Source: Burkholderia multivorans ATCC BAA-247
Lineage (GTDB): Bacteria > Pseudomonadota > Gammaproteobacteria > Burkholderiales > Burkholderiaceae
Length of the DNA: 64,000 bases
Direction: 5' to 3'
Assembly (NCBI RefSeq): GCF_000959525.1
Contig: NZ_CP009832.1
Span: 1,922,001-1,986,000, forward strand
The notes beneath the pieces are model-generated. The model did no database searches. It saw only the letters and a program-made list of their open reading frames with translations, and had not been told where the DNA came from. Shown piece by piece: positions 7,423-15,428 of the stretch; the stretch's first letter is position 1, and every line of letters begins with the position of its first letter. The position numbers and the translations under genes were made by a program.

Positions 7423-7911
7423 TCAGGACAACATCATTCCTTGCATCCGATGTGAAAAATGCGCGCGCTCGGCCGTCTCCATCAGCGACAGAAATTCGTC
7501 CTGCGTCATATGGATCAGCGCTTCGTGGTCACCGGCCTCGAAATAGACTTCCGGCTGCTGCGCGAGCCGTTCCTCGAGGAACGTTTTCATCCCGTACGCC
7601 ATGCAGACCGGCGGCAGCGCGCCCATGTCGCAATCCTTGAACAGTTCGCGCAGTTCGACCTCCTTGGCGAGCACGAGATGGCGCCCCGTCTTGACCCATA
7701 GATCGGACAGACGCACGGCATGCGTCGTCGGCAGCACGGCGGCGACGTAGCCCTCTTCGTCCTCGAGCAACACGGTCTTCGCGAGCCGATCGCCGGGAAT
7801 ATGCGCGGCGGCGGCCGTCTCCATGCTCGTATGGCTGTACGGGTGATACACGACTTCGTATCGGGATGATTTCTGGCGCAGGCAATCCTGCAGGGTGGCT
7901 GACACTGGCAT
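7423..7911 (-). CDS. YbaK/EbsC-family aminoacyl-tRNA deacylase-like protein
   Basis: A 162-residue cytoplasmic protein of the YbaK/ProX-like editing-domain family, which hydrolyses mischarged aminoacyl-tRNAs. Supporting segments are YEVVYHPYSHTSMETAAAAHIPGDRLAKTVLLEDEEGYVAAVLP and the VKTGRHLVLAKEVELRELFKDCDMGALPP block, which contains the family's conserved Gly/Pro loop. The start MPVSATLQDCL follows a GAGGTG site; the long upstream extension in frame is not homologous to anything. It is monocistronic. The tRNA specificity is unknown. Confidence 0.8.
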   Translation of the reverse strand: MPVSATLQDCLRQKSSRYEVVYHPYSHTSMETAAAAHIPGDRLAKTVLLEDEEGYVAAVLPTTHAVRLSDLWVKTGRHLVLAKEVELRELFKDCDMGALPPVCMAYGMKTFLEERLAQQPEVYFEAGDHEALIHMTQDEFLSLMETAERAHFSHRMQGMMLS

Positions 7912-8376
7912 GGCACACCTCGTCTGGACTGGACAAGTGGGCAACGCGGGCGAACGAAGCTCGCTCCGGATTCGTTCAGCATAGGTCGCATTCGCGCCGA
8001 TGGAAATCGGATCTGTCGGCGTGTCGGCCGGCGCACTTTTCCGATCGGCACCGATTTTTGCCGTGCCGTCGCGCGCCCTCGCCGCGCGTAAAAATTGCGT
8101 TGAACCTATGCCGGATAACCGCAATACAGGCCCGCTTTCTGCAGACTGAAGCGGCAATGCGCTGAAGGTGCGGAAACGCGGACCGAAGTGGCCGGCGGCG
8201 AACGGGCGGACCGTTAGTTGCAAAGGACGGAGCAGCGATACGAGCCGCAGCGACGACTTCGCGACGCGCGGCGCGAAGCACGACGCACCGTCATCGAGGG
8301 CCGCCAAACGCCGCCCGCTGTCCTATACTGACCGCGCCGCGCGCGATCCCGCGCGCCGACCGATCCCGGAGCCATC
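7912..8376. other. Divergent intergenic region, no gene seen
   Basis: A 465-base gap between the deacylase and the YciI gene. It holds a short inverted repeat (CCGCTT 8132-8137 / AAGCGG 8149-8154) and a TATACT box at 8324-8329 that could serve the YciI gene. No coding sequence is supported. Confidence 0.5.
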
Positions 8377-8664
8377 ATGCATTTCCAGCTGATCTACGAT
8401 CTCGTCGACGACTATCTGGCCCGCCGCGAAGCATTTCGCGCCGAGCATCTGGCGCTCGCGCGGGCCGCCACCGAACGCGGCGAACTCGTGCTCGCCGGCG
8501 CGCTCGCCGATCCGGCCGACCAGGCCGTGCTCGTGTTCGAAGGCGATTCGCCGGCCATCGCCGAGTCGTTCGCGCGTGCGGATCCGTATGTGCAGAACGG
8601 ACTCGTCAAATCGTGGCGCGTGCGGCCGTGGCGCGTCGTCGTCGGCAAGCACGCGCCGCGCTGA
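8377..8664 (+). CDS. YciI-family protein
   Basis: A 95-residue cytoplasmic protein of the YciI-like dimeric alpha/beta-barrel family. It shows the family order of an N-terminal strand (HFQLIYDLVDDYLARREAFRAEHLALARAA), a central GELVLAGALADPADQAVLVFEG and a C-terminal FARADPYVQNGLVKSWRVRPW. YciI proteins have no general assigned reaction; the conserved His/Asp pair of the family would correspond to His24 and Asp84 here. The stop lies 6 bases from the convergent corA stop. Confidence 0.87.
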   Translation: MHFQLIYDLVDDYLARREAFRAEHLALARAATERGELVLAGALADPADQAVLVFEGDSPAIAESFARADPYVQNGLVKSWRVRPWRVVVGKHAPR

Positions 8665-8670
8665 TCGCGG

Positions 8671-9648
8671 CTACAGCCACCCTGCGCGTTTGAAGCGCCA
8701 CCACAGCGCGAGATCCGCGGCGACCATCACCGCGATGCAGCCGTAGAACCCGTATTTCAGGTGCAGCTCGGGCATGTTCGCGAAGTTCATCCCGTAAATG
8801 CCGGCGATCATCGTCGGGATCGCGAACAGCGCGGCGAACGAACCGAGCCGCTTGGTCACCTCGTTTTCGGCGAGCGAGATCATCCCGAGATTCACCTGGA
8901 TCGCCGTCACGACCATCTCGCGCCGCCCTTCGATCGTCTTCACGATCCGCTGCAGATGGTCGTACACGTCGCGGAAATAGTTGACCATCCCGCTGCAGAC
9001 GTTCGGAATGCGGCCGCCCGTCAGCTTCGCGAGCGGCTCGATCAGCGGCGCGGTGTGCTGATACAGCAGCACGAGCCGGCGCTTCAGCGAATAGAGATCC
9101 TCGATGATCGCGCGCGACGACGCCGTCGTCGCCTTCGCGAAGATGCGGTCCTCGAGCTCGTCGAGCTCGTTGCCGAGTGTCTCGAGAATCGGAAAGTAGC
9201 GATCGACGACCTGATCCATCAGCGCATAGAACACGAACGCCGACCCCTCGCGCAGCAGCTCGGGCTCGCGCTCGCAACGCTTGCGCACTTCGCGGAAATC
9301 CTGCTCGGTATGGTTGCGGATCGACAGCACATAGTTCGGGCCGACGAACAGGTTCAGTTCGCCGACCTTGAATTCGCCGTCGTCGTCGAGCTCGACCGTA
9401 TGCAGCACCGCGAACAGCGAATCGCCGTACTCCTCGATCTTCGGCCGCTGATGCCCTTTGCGTGCATCCTCGAGCGCAAGCTCGTGCAGCCCGAACTCCT
9501 CGCCCATCAGCTCGAGCTCCTCGGGCGTCGGGTCCTTCAGCGCGACCCACACGAAGCATTCGGGCTTCGATACGTAGTCGCTGATGGCCTCGATCTCGAT
9601 GTCGGCGAGCTTGCGGCCGTCCTGATATGCAGCGCAGTTGATCAGCAT
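8671..9648 (-). CDS. corA: Magnesium/cobalt transporter CorA
   Basis: A 325-residue inner-membrane channel for Mg2+ (and Co2+/Ni2+). A long soluble cytoplasmic domain with a central helix precedes two C-terminal transmembrane helices. The defining pore motif is present as GMN at 286-288 in YGMNFANMPE. The C-terminal tail WWRFKRAGWL carries the usual basic cluster. Length matches the family. It is transcribed alone and convergent with the YciI gene; a short divergent gap separates it from cydX. Confidence 0.95.
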   Translation of the reverse strand: MLINCAAYQDGRKLADIEIEAISDYVSKPECFVWVALKDPTPEELELMGEEFGLHELALEDARKGHQRPKIEEYGDSLFAVLHTVELDDDGEFKVGELNLFVGPNYVLSIRNHTEQDFREVRKRCEREPELLREGSAFVFYALMDQVVDRYFPILETLGNELDELEDRIFAKATTASSRAIIEDLYSLKRRLVLLYQHTAPLIEPLAKLTGGRIPNVCSGMVNYFRDVYDHLQRIVKTIEGRREMVVTAIQVNLGMISLAENEVTKRLGSFAALFAIPTMIAGIYGMNFANMPELHLKYGFYGCIAVMVAADLALWWRFKRAGWL

Positions 9649-9825
9649 GTTGTCGGATGATGTTGCCGTTTTCCCGTCAGTTTACCGGTTTGCCGCGCGC
9701 GCGGCCGGCTTGCACCGTGCGCCGATATTGGTCATGATCGGACTCTCGCGCGTCGCCGCCCGCGCACCGGTACGCACGGCCGGGCGAACGCGACCATGCA
9801 GCGCAACCGTCAAGGAGGCAGACCT

Positions 9826-9969
9826 ATGTGGTATTTCGCGTGGATACTCGGGATCGGCGTCGCGCTCGGCTTCGGCATCGTCAACGCAATGTGGCTCGAA
9901 GCCGAAGTATTCTCGCGCGACGGCCGCCGCGCCGCGCCCGCTTCGCATGCCGGGAGCCGCCGCTCGTGA
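9826..9969 (+). CDS. cydX: CydX-like small subunit of cytochrome bd oxidase
   Basis: A 47-residue single-span membrane protein beginning MWYFAWILGIGVALGFGIVN, the hallmark CydX/YbgT sequence, with the conserved acidic residues of the family just after the membrane segment (WLEAE, Glu25/Glu27). A strong AAGGAGG site lies 8 bases upstream. CydX stabilises the haem b/d site of cytochrome bd oxidase. No cydAB is present anywhere in this window, so the gene is separated from its usual operon. Its stop codon overlaps the GTG start of the following ATPase gene, implying translational coupling. Confidence 0.85.
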   Translation: MWYFAWILGIGVALGFGIVNAMWLEAEVFSRDGRRAAPASHAGSRRS

Positions 9970-10583
9970 CGCATCTGGTGTTCTTCTGCGGCCACGCCGG
10001 CACCGGCAAGACCACGCTCGCGAAACGGCTGATCCGGCCGCTGATGCGCGCGACCGGCGAGGCCTTCTGCCTGCTCGACAAGGATACGCTGTACGGCCGC
10101 TACAGCGCCGCCGCGATGGGCGCGCTCACCGCCGATCCGAACGATCGCGACAGCCCGCTCTTTCTGCAGCATCTGCGCGATCCCGAGTACCAGGGCCTGC
10201 TCGATACCGCACGTGAAAACCTCGCACTCGGCATCAGCGCGATCGTCGTCGGCCCGCTGTCGCGCGAGGTGCGCAACCGGCGCATTCTCGATCGCGCCTG
10301 GCTCGGCATCGCGCCCGACGTCGCGCTGACGGTCGTCTGGGTGCATACCGCCGAAGAAGTCGCACGCGAGCGGATCGTCGCGCGCGGCAACCCGAACGAC
10401 GCATACAAGCTCGCGCACTGGGACGAATACCGCCAGCGCCGCTTCGTGCCGACCGGCTCCGAATGCGACGGCATCGTGATGTTCGACAACACCGCGCCGT
10501 CCGACGCGGACATCGACGCACTGCTGGTTCGCATCGTACCGCCCGCTCCGGCCGCGACGATCGTCCCGCCGCTGCCGGCCTGA
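9966..10583 (+). CDS. P-loop AAA/kinase-like ATPase
   Basis: A 205-residue cytoplasmic P-loop NTPase. The Walker A motif GHAGTGKTT is at about residues 9-17 immediately after the first strand, as in small kinases (shikimate/gluconate-kinase-like or zeta-toxin-like fold). A lid-like Arg-rich segment follows (LSREVRNRRILDRAWLG) and a late HTAEEVARERIVARGNPND resembles the base-specific region of these kinases. The GTG start overlaps the cydX stop (GTGA). The substrate is not identifiable. Confidence 0.75.
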   Translation: MTHLVFFCGHAGTGKTTLAKRLIRPLMRATGEAFCLLDKDTLYGRYSAAAMGALTADPNDRDSPLFLQHLRDPEYQGLLDTARENLALGISAIVVGPLSREVRNRRILDRAWLGIAPDVALTVVWVHTAEEVARERIVARGNPNDAYKLAHWDEYRQRRFVPTGSECDGIVMFDNTAPSDADIDALLVRIVPPAPAATIVPPLPA

Positions 10584-10613
10584 AGCGCGCACGCGCCCTT
10601 CCCTGCGCCGAAA

Positions 10614-10652
10614 CGACGACGCCGGACGTGCAGCTGCACGCCCGGCGTCGTC
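10614..10652. terminator. Bidirectional terminator hairpin
   Basis: ACGACGCCGG pairs with CCGGCGTCGT around a 16-base, partly self-complementary loop, between two convergent stop codons. There is no long T-run, so its strength is uncertain. Confidence 0.5.
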
Positions 10653-10680
10653 CGGCCCTCTCGGTCTGGTCTTGTCGTTA

Positions 10681-11781
10681 TCAGGCAACCGCGTGCACGC
10701 GCTCCATCGTGCCGCCGTCGTACAGCTTGCCGAAGCGGTTCGCGAGGAACGCCTTCAGCGACACCTTCTCTTGCGGGATGAAACCGCTCTGCGGCAGCTT
10801 CTTCTCGCGGAACAGGTCCAGCACCGCGCACATCGCGCCGGCGGTCGTGATCTGGATCGCGCTCATGTGCATGCCGCACACTTCCTTCGCGAAGATCTTG
10901 CGCGTGAACACGTCCTGCACGAGTTGGCCGTCCTTCACGCCCGTCACCGTGATGAATACCAGCACGACGTCCTGCTTCGTCGACGGCACCGCGCGGCGCA
11001 TGATCGACTTCAGCGTGTCGCGATCGCTCGACAGGCGCAGGTCCTCGAGCAGGAACTGCACGAGATCGCGGTGCCCCGGATAGCGGACCGACTTGTAGTC
11101 GAGCGACTCGACCTTGCCCGACAGCGTCTCGCACAGCGTGCCGAGGCCGCCGGACGTATTGAACGCTTCGTATTCGGTGCCGTCGAGCGAGAAATGCTCG
11201 AGGCCTTCGAGCGGCTGCACCCACTGCTTGCGACCGTCGCGGATCGCTTCGCACGGCTGGCAGTATTCGTTGATCAGCCCGTCGACGCTCCACGTCAGGT
11301 TGTACTTCAGCGCGTTGGTCGGATACTCGGGCAGCGCGCCGACGCGCATCTTCACGTCGCGCACCTCGGTGAAGCCGTTCACGAGCTCGTGCGCGGCCAG
11401 GCCGATGAAGCCCGGCGCGAGGCCGCACTGCGGCATGAACGCGCGATCCGAGCCTTCGGCGAGTTCGCGGATCGCGTGCGTCGCGCGCACGTCTTCGGTC
11501 AGGTCGAAATAGTGGACGCCTGCGGCCTTCGCGGCGGCCGCCACGTTCACGGCCAGGTAGTACGGCAGCGCGTTGATCAGCGCATCGAAGCCCTTCACGG
11601 CTTCGCGGATCGCAGCGGCGTCGGCCGAGTCGACCCGCTGCGTCGCGATGCCTTCGCGCGACAGCTTCGCGAGCGCGTCTGCGTCGCGGTCGAACGCGAC
11701 GACTTCGTAGTCGCCCGTTTCGCGCAGCATGTGAGCAATGGTGTGGCCGATCAAACCGGCGCCGACGATGGCGATTTTCAT
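10681..11781 (-). CDS. Saccharopine dehydrogenase-family oxidoreductase
   Basis: A 366-residue NAD(P)-dependent enzyme. The Rossmann motif GAGLIGHTIAHML is at residues 7-19, followed by DRDADALAKL and LINALPYYLAVNVAAAAKAAGVHYFDLTED, typical of the saccharopine-dehydrogenase/lysine-6-dehydrogenase group. Length agrees with the lysine 6-dehydrogenase-like branch (about 370 residues). An Lrp/AsnC regulator gene lies upstream on the same strand (517 bp away), which fits an amino-acid catabolic role. The exact substrate (lysine or a related diamino acid) is inferred only from family. Confidence 0.8.
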   Translation of the reverse strand: MKIAIVGAGLIGHTIAHMLRETGDYEVVAFDRDADALAKLSREGIATQRVDSADAAAIREAVKGFDALINALPYYLAVNVAAAAKAAGVHYFDLTEDVRATHAIRELAEGSDRAFMPQCGLAPGFIGLAAHELVNGFTEVRDVKMRVGALPEYPTNALKYNLTWSVDGLINEYCQPCEAIRDGRKQWVQPLEGLEHFSLDGTEYEAFNTSGGLGTLCETLSGKVESLDYKSVRYPGHRDLVQFLLEDLRLSSDRDTLKSIMRRAVPSTKQDVVLVFITVTGVKDGQLVQDVFTRKIFAKEVCGMHMSAIQITTAGAMCAVLDLFREKKLPQSGFIPQEKVSLKAFLANRFGKLYDGGTMERVHAVA

Positions 11782-12298
11782 GCGCTTATCTCCTGATGAT
11801 GGGTTGGTGTTGTGGACGGCGTCGAGCCATGACCCGCAGTGTAGAGATGCGCAAAATCAGTTCCAAGACGAAGAATGATGCGAAACGACCGATAATTTCG
11901 ACGCAATGACGACACGTTTCGCCGAAACGACGAAACGCTGTCGAAACGGCCGTGTCGCGCGGCGCGGCGCGCGCGCGCGACGTGCCGATTCGCCGCACGC
12001 GCAGGCGCCGGCCGGCAAGGGAAATCACGAAGGAAAAGCGGCAGTTGATGGCGATCGAAACGCCGATCGCTGCACATCGCACACCGTGGTAACGACAATC
12101 GCGAGCGCATCCGGCGAGCGCCGATCGAACTGCCTCACGAAGGGCAAATGACGTTCGCCGATCGCTCGATCGGCATCGTCATGAAGGACAGAGACGCTTA
12201 TCCCGAAGGGGAAATGGCGGACGCGTATTCGCGTCGCGCGACGCGACGAACCGCACGACGACTCGCCCGATACGCGCGGCTTGCGGCGCACCGCGCAC
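11782..12298. other. Intergenic region between dehydrogenase and Lrp gene
   Basis: This 517-base gap contains the GAAACG cluster (11882-11948) and presumably the dehydrogenase promoter. Between about 11950 and 12298 I see nothing recognisable. Short open frames here lack homology. Confidence 0.5.
11882..11948. repeat. Cluster of GAAACG/CGTTTC elements upstream of the dehydrogenase
   Basis: GAAACG occurs at 11882, 11924, 11932 and 11943, and its complement CGTTTC at 11915, five copies in 67 bases. The pair 11915-11929 forms the inverted repeat CGTTTCGCCGAAACG. It lies 100-170 bp upstream of the saccharopine-dehydrogenase start and may be a regulator-binding array, with the neighbouring Lrp protein as one candidate. 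Confidence 0.5.
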
Positions 12299-12763
12299 TC
12301 AGCCGCCGATGGTCCCGCGATCGATCTTGCGCGACAGGATGATCGACGTCGTCGTGCGTTCGACGCCTTCGAGCGTGCCGATCTGGTCGAGCAGATCGTT
12401 GAGCCGTTCCGGCGAATCGGCGCGCAGCCACGCGACGTAGTCGTATTCGCCGCTCACCGCGCATAGCAGCTGCACCTCAGGCATGCGGTCGAGCTTGCGC
12501 AGCACGTCCTTGCCGAACTTCGGCGTGAGGATGATGCCGACGTACGCGTAGATGCTCGCGTCGAGCACGTCCTGGCCGAGCCGCACGCTGTAGCCCGCGA
12601 TCACGTTCGTGCGTTCGAGCCGCGCAATGCGCGCGACGACGGTCGTGCGCGCGACGTCGAGCTGCCGCGCGAGATCGGCAACGCTCGCACGCGCATTTGC
12701 TTGCAGCAACGCGACGAGTTGCCGATCGAGATCGTCGAGCTGGTCGAGACGGGGTGGGCGCAT
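12299..12763 (-). CDS. Lrp/AsnC-family transcriptional regulator
   Basis: A 154-residue regulator with an N-terminal AsnC helix-turn-helix (LDDLDRQLVALLQANARASVADLARQLDVARTTVVARIARLERTNVIAGY) and a C-terminal RAM/ligand domain (VQLLCAVSGEYDYVAWLRADSPERLNDLLDQIGTLEGVERTTTSIIL). The start MRPPRLDQLDDLD gives the family length; an 80-residue extension upstream is not homologous. It lies upstream of the saccharopine-dehydrogenase-family gene on the same strand and may control it in response to an amino acid. Confidence 0.9.
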   Translation of the reverse strand: MRPPRLDQLDDLDRQLVALLQANARASVADLARQLDVARTTVVARIARLERTNVIAGYSVRLGQDVLDASIYAYVGIILTPKFGKDVLRKLDRMPEVQLLCAVSGEYDYVAWLRADSPERLNDLLDQIGTLEGVERTTTSIILSRKIDRGTIGG

Positions 12764-13002
12764 GAGGCTGTGCGCGGCGCCGTGCGCCGGCGAAGTGGAC
12801 GTGCCGCGATGATAGCGCGAACGCCGCTGCGCCCGAACGCCTGCACGCACCGACCTTTCAATTTCGATTCGTATCGGATGTAAGCAAGTGTCGCATTCGC
12901 TGCCGCGACGCGGGCAACGTGCTACTAATAGCGGCGACGCGAGAGGCGCGCGCGGCAACGGCCGCCACGCCCGCTCGCAAGACACCACCCGGAGAGCCAA
13001 CC

Positions 13003-13542
13003 ATGAAGAAAATCTCGCTCACCCTCGCTACGCTCCTCGTTGCCGCCGGCGCCTTCGCGCAGACGCCGCAGCCGCAAACGTCCGCTTCGGCCGCGACGAC
13101 GTCGGCCGCGTCCGCGCCGAGCGCGGAGCAGCGCGCCGCACGTCGCGAAGCGCGCATCGAGCAGCGCATCAAGTATCTGCACGATCAGCTGAAGATCACG
13201 CCGGCACAGGAATCGCAATGGAAGACGTTCGCCGACACGATGCGCGACAACGGGGACACGATGGGCCGTCTCTACCGCGCGCGGATGGAAAGCCGCAACG
13301 TGTCCGCCGTGGACGACATGAAGCAGTACGCGGAACTCGCACAGGCAAACGCGGACGGCGCGAAGAAGCTCGCTGACGCGTTCGCGCCGCTCTACGACAG
13401 CTTCCCGGCCGAGCAGAAGGCGCTCGCCGACACGACGTTCCGCAGCTGGCTGCACCACGGCGGCGAGCACCGCCGCAAGGGCAACGCGAAGGAAGGCAAG
13501 GCCGCGGCCGCCCCGGCCGCGAGCGCGCCGGCGCAGCCCTGA
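13003..13542 (+). CDS. Spy/CpxP-like periplasmic protein (LTXXQ-type)
   Basis: A 179-residue exported protein with a Sec signal peptide (MKKISLTLATLLVAAGAFAQ, cleavage after AFA). It continues as an Arg-rich helical region with RIKYLHDQLKITPAQESQWKTFADTMRDN, the LTXXQ-like segment of Spy/CpxP relatives. A Pro/Ala/Lys-rich tail (GNAKEGKAAAAPAASAPAQP) closes it. Spy relatives act as periplasmic chaperones or stress sensors; this role is inferred. GGAGA precedes the start by 7 bases. Confidence 0.78.
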   Translation: MKKISLTLATLLVAAGAFAQTPQPQTSASAATTSAASAPSAEQRAARREARIEQRIKYLHDQLKITPAQESQWKTFADTMRDNGDTMGRLYRARMESRNVSAVDDMKQYAELAQANADGAKKLADAFAPLYDSFPAEQKALADTTFRSWLHHGGEHRRKGNAKEGKAAAAPAASAPAQP

Positions 13543-13676
13543 TACTGAGGCCGTACGGCGGCCGCCCGCCCTGCCCGCTGCGGCCGGGCGGCGCCGCGCA
13601 CCGGGCCTGCAGTCGACGCGCCTCACACGGCGCGTCAATTTCGGGATAAGCTCCCGGCTTTTCCCGCCCTTCCGCC

Positions 13677-14108
13677 ATGCTCGAACTCAAGCACCTCGAC
13701 CTGCGCACCGATCCGCAGGCCCGCCGCGTCGTCAAGGATGAAACCGTCACCGTCGCGTTCGCGGACGCCGCCGGCGAACTGATGAGCCTCGAAGGTCCGA
13801 ACCGCTACGTCGCCGGCGACGCGCTGATCACGGGCTCGACCGGCGACCGCTGGGTCGTGTCGCGCGCGCGCTTCGACGCGAAGTACGTGCCGGCCGATCC
13901 GGCGCTCGCGCACGGCGCACCGGGCGCATACCGGAACCGGCCGACGGTCGTGCTCGCACGCCGGATGGACGAACCGTTCGCCATCGCGCGCTCGGAAAAC
14001 GGCGATACGCTGCGCGGCGCGGCCGGCGACTGGGTCATGCAATACGCGCCCGGCGACTACGGCGTCGTACAGGCGCAGCGCTTCGCGCAGGTCTACCGCG
14101 ACGCGTGA
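13677..14108 (+). CDS. PGDYG domain protein
   Basis: A 143-residue cytoplasmic protein. The C-terminus contains NGDTLRGAAGDWVMQYAPGDYGVVQAQRFAQVY, including the PGDYG signature that names the family. No catalytic role is established. The sequence is acidic and basic in alternation without membrane segments or a signal peptide. It stands alone between the Spy-like gene and a convergent small gene. Confidence 0.8.
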   Translation: MLELKHLDLRTDPQARRVVKDETVTVAFADAAGELMSLEGPNRYVAGDALITGSTGDRWVVSRARFDAKYVPADPALAHGAPGAYRNRPTVVLARRMDEPFAIARSENGDTLRGAAGDWVMQYAPGDYGVVQAQRFAQVYRDA

Positions 14109-14164
14109 GCGCGCGACGCGCGGGCCACACGTCATCGCGCAGTCACGTAATCGCGCTCACGCCG

Positions 14165-14527
14165 TCACGCAAAATCTTCGTCGAGCGCGAGTTCCGCTTC
14201 GCGCTCGATCGTCTCGCCCGCCGCATGCCGCTCTTCGAGCGACCCGAGCATCGCTTCCGTATAGGCATGCAGCACCGCGTGGCTGCGCGCGCGCTGCATC
14301 GGCTTCAGCGCCAGATAGCGGGCCAGCGCGGCCGGTGCGATCCGTACGTCGAGCGTCATCCGCTTCGGCGTCGCGCCGAAACGCATCGCGAGCCAGTGCA
14401 CGGACAGAAAGCGTCCACGCGCATCGCTGCTTTCGACGAAACGCGTCTGTTCCGGAAAGAGATCGCAAATGACGCGCGCGAGCGCATCGAATTCCGCGCT
14501 TGCGCAGTCAATCTGATAGTCGTCCAT
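14165..14527 (-). CDS. Conserved Burkholderia-type protein of unknown function
   Basis: A 120-residue soluble protein (MDDYQIDCASAEFDALARVICDLFPEQTRF) with a central FLSVHWLAMRFGATPKRMTLDVRIAPAALARYLALKPMQRAR and an acidic C-terminus. The plan of an N-terminal helix followed by a central sheet and an RYLALKPMQRAR helix reminds me of DUF3022 proteins, but I cannot confirm it. It lies 58 bp downstream of the YhfC-type protease on the same strand. Confidence 0.65.
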   Translation of the reverse strand: MDDYQIDCASAEFDALARVICDLFPEQTRFVESSDARGRFLSVHWLAMRFGATPKRMTLDVRIAPAALARYLALKPMQRARSHAVLHAYTEAMLGSLEERHAAGETIEREAELALDEDFA

Positions 14528-14585
14528 GTCATCCTCTGTCGCCGCGCGTCGGCGCGGGCGTGGCGCAACCGTTCGTCCGCACGGG

Positions 14586-15374
14586 TCAGTTCGCCGCGCG
14601 CGGCGCGCGGCACGTCTTCACGAGCACGGCTGTCAGGAGCGCCGCGATCACGAAGTACGCGGCCTCGGCCCACGCGGCCGGCAGCATCCTGACCTGATAC
14701 AGCAGCGCGGGCGCGGCCGCGAGCGCGTGCAGCACGATCGCCGCGGGCAGCACGCCGGCGCGGCCGGCCCGCACGCCGCGCCACACGAACACCGACAGCG
14801 CGACCTGCACCGCAAAGGCGGCAACGCGTTCGAGCAGCAGCAGCACGACGTTCGGTACCGACAGCGTCGCGAGCATCATCTGCAGCCGCACCACGGTGTC
14901 GGGCGGCAGATCCGAAAGCTGTGCGTCGAGCTGGCCGCGGCTCGCGAGCCAGCCGAGATACGCCCACTGCCCCCATACCAGCACGCCGACGAACCACGCC
15001 TGCGCGCCGCCGTGCCCGATCCCGTAGCCGATCCCGCGCCCGTCGCCGGCCGACGCGCCGTAGCGGCGGCTCAGCCAGCGCATCCCGAGATAGCGGCCGA
15101 ACTCCTCGAACACGGCGGTCGCGAGCGCACTGTATGCGACGAACGCGAGCGGATGCGTGAGCCAGCCGCCGGCCGGCGTGCTGCTCAGCACGAAAGCGTG
15201 GAACGCGCGTTCCACGATCATCGCGGACAGCGCGAACATCGCGACGCCGACGATCGTGTCGCGGCGGTCGAGCGCAAGCGGCTTGCGCAGATAACGGAAG
15301 AGGACGAGCGGCAGCAGCGCGATGATCAGCGTGGCCGCAATCAGCACGGCCAGCGTGACGGGAGCAACGGTCAT
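14586..15374 (-). CDS. YhfC-type intramembrane glutamic protease family protein
   Basis: A 262-residue polytopic membrane protein with about 7-8 hydrophobic segments. The family motifs are in order: EEFGRYLGMRW (EExxR type, the catalytic Glu region), GIGHGGAQAWF (HG motif) and LHALAAAPALLY. These place it in the YhfC/PrsW-like CAAX-protease-related superfamily. Substrate and role are unknown. It is transcribed towards the small unknown gene at 14165-14527, possibly as a two-gene unit. Confidence 0.8.
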   Translation of the reverse strand: MTVAPVTLAVLIAATLIIALLPLVLFRYLRKPLALDRRDTIVGVAMFALSAMIVERAFHAFVLSSTPAGGWLTHPLAFVAYSALATAVFEEFGRYLGMRWLSRRYGASAGDGRGIGYGIGHGGAQAWFVGVLVWGQWAYLGWLASRGQLDAQLSDLPPDTVVRLQMMLATLSVPNVVLLLLERVAAFAVQVALSVFVWRGVRAGRAGVLPAAIVLHALAAAPALLYQVRMLPAAWAEAAYFVIAALLTAVLVKTCRAPRAAN

Positions 15375-15428
15375 GGAGTTCCTTGTTGGGCGCGGCGCAC
15401 CGAACGCGCCGCGTGCCCCGAATGATAC

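Noticed and set aside
15388-15419. GC-rich hairpin between the YhfC and ptxS genes
   Set aside because: No T-tract and imperfect pairing; not enough to call a terminator.
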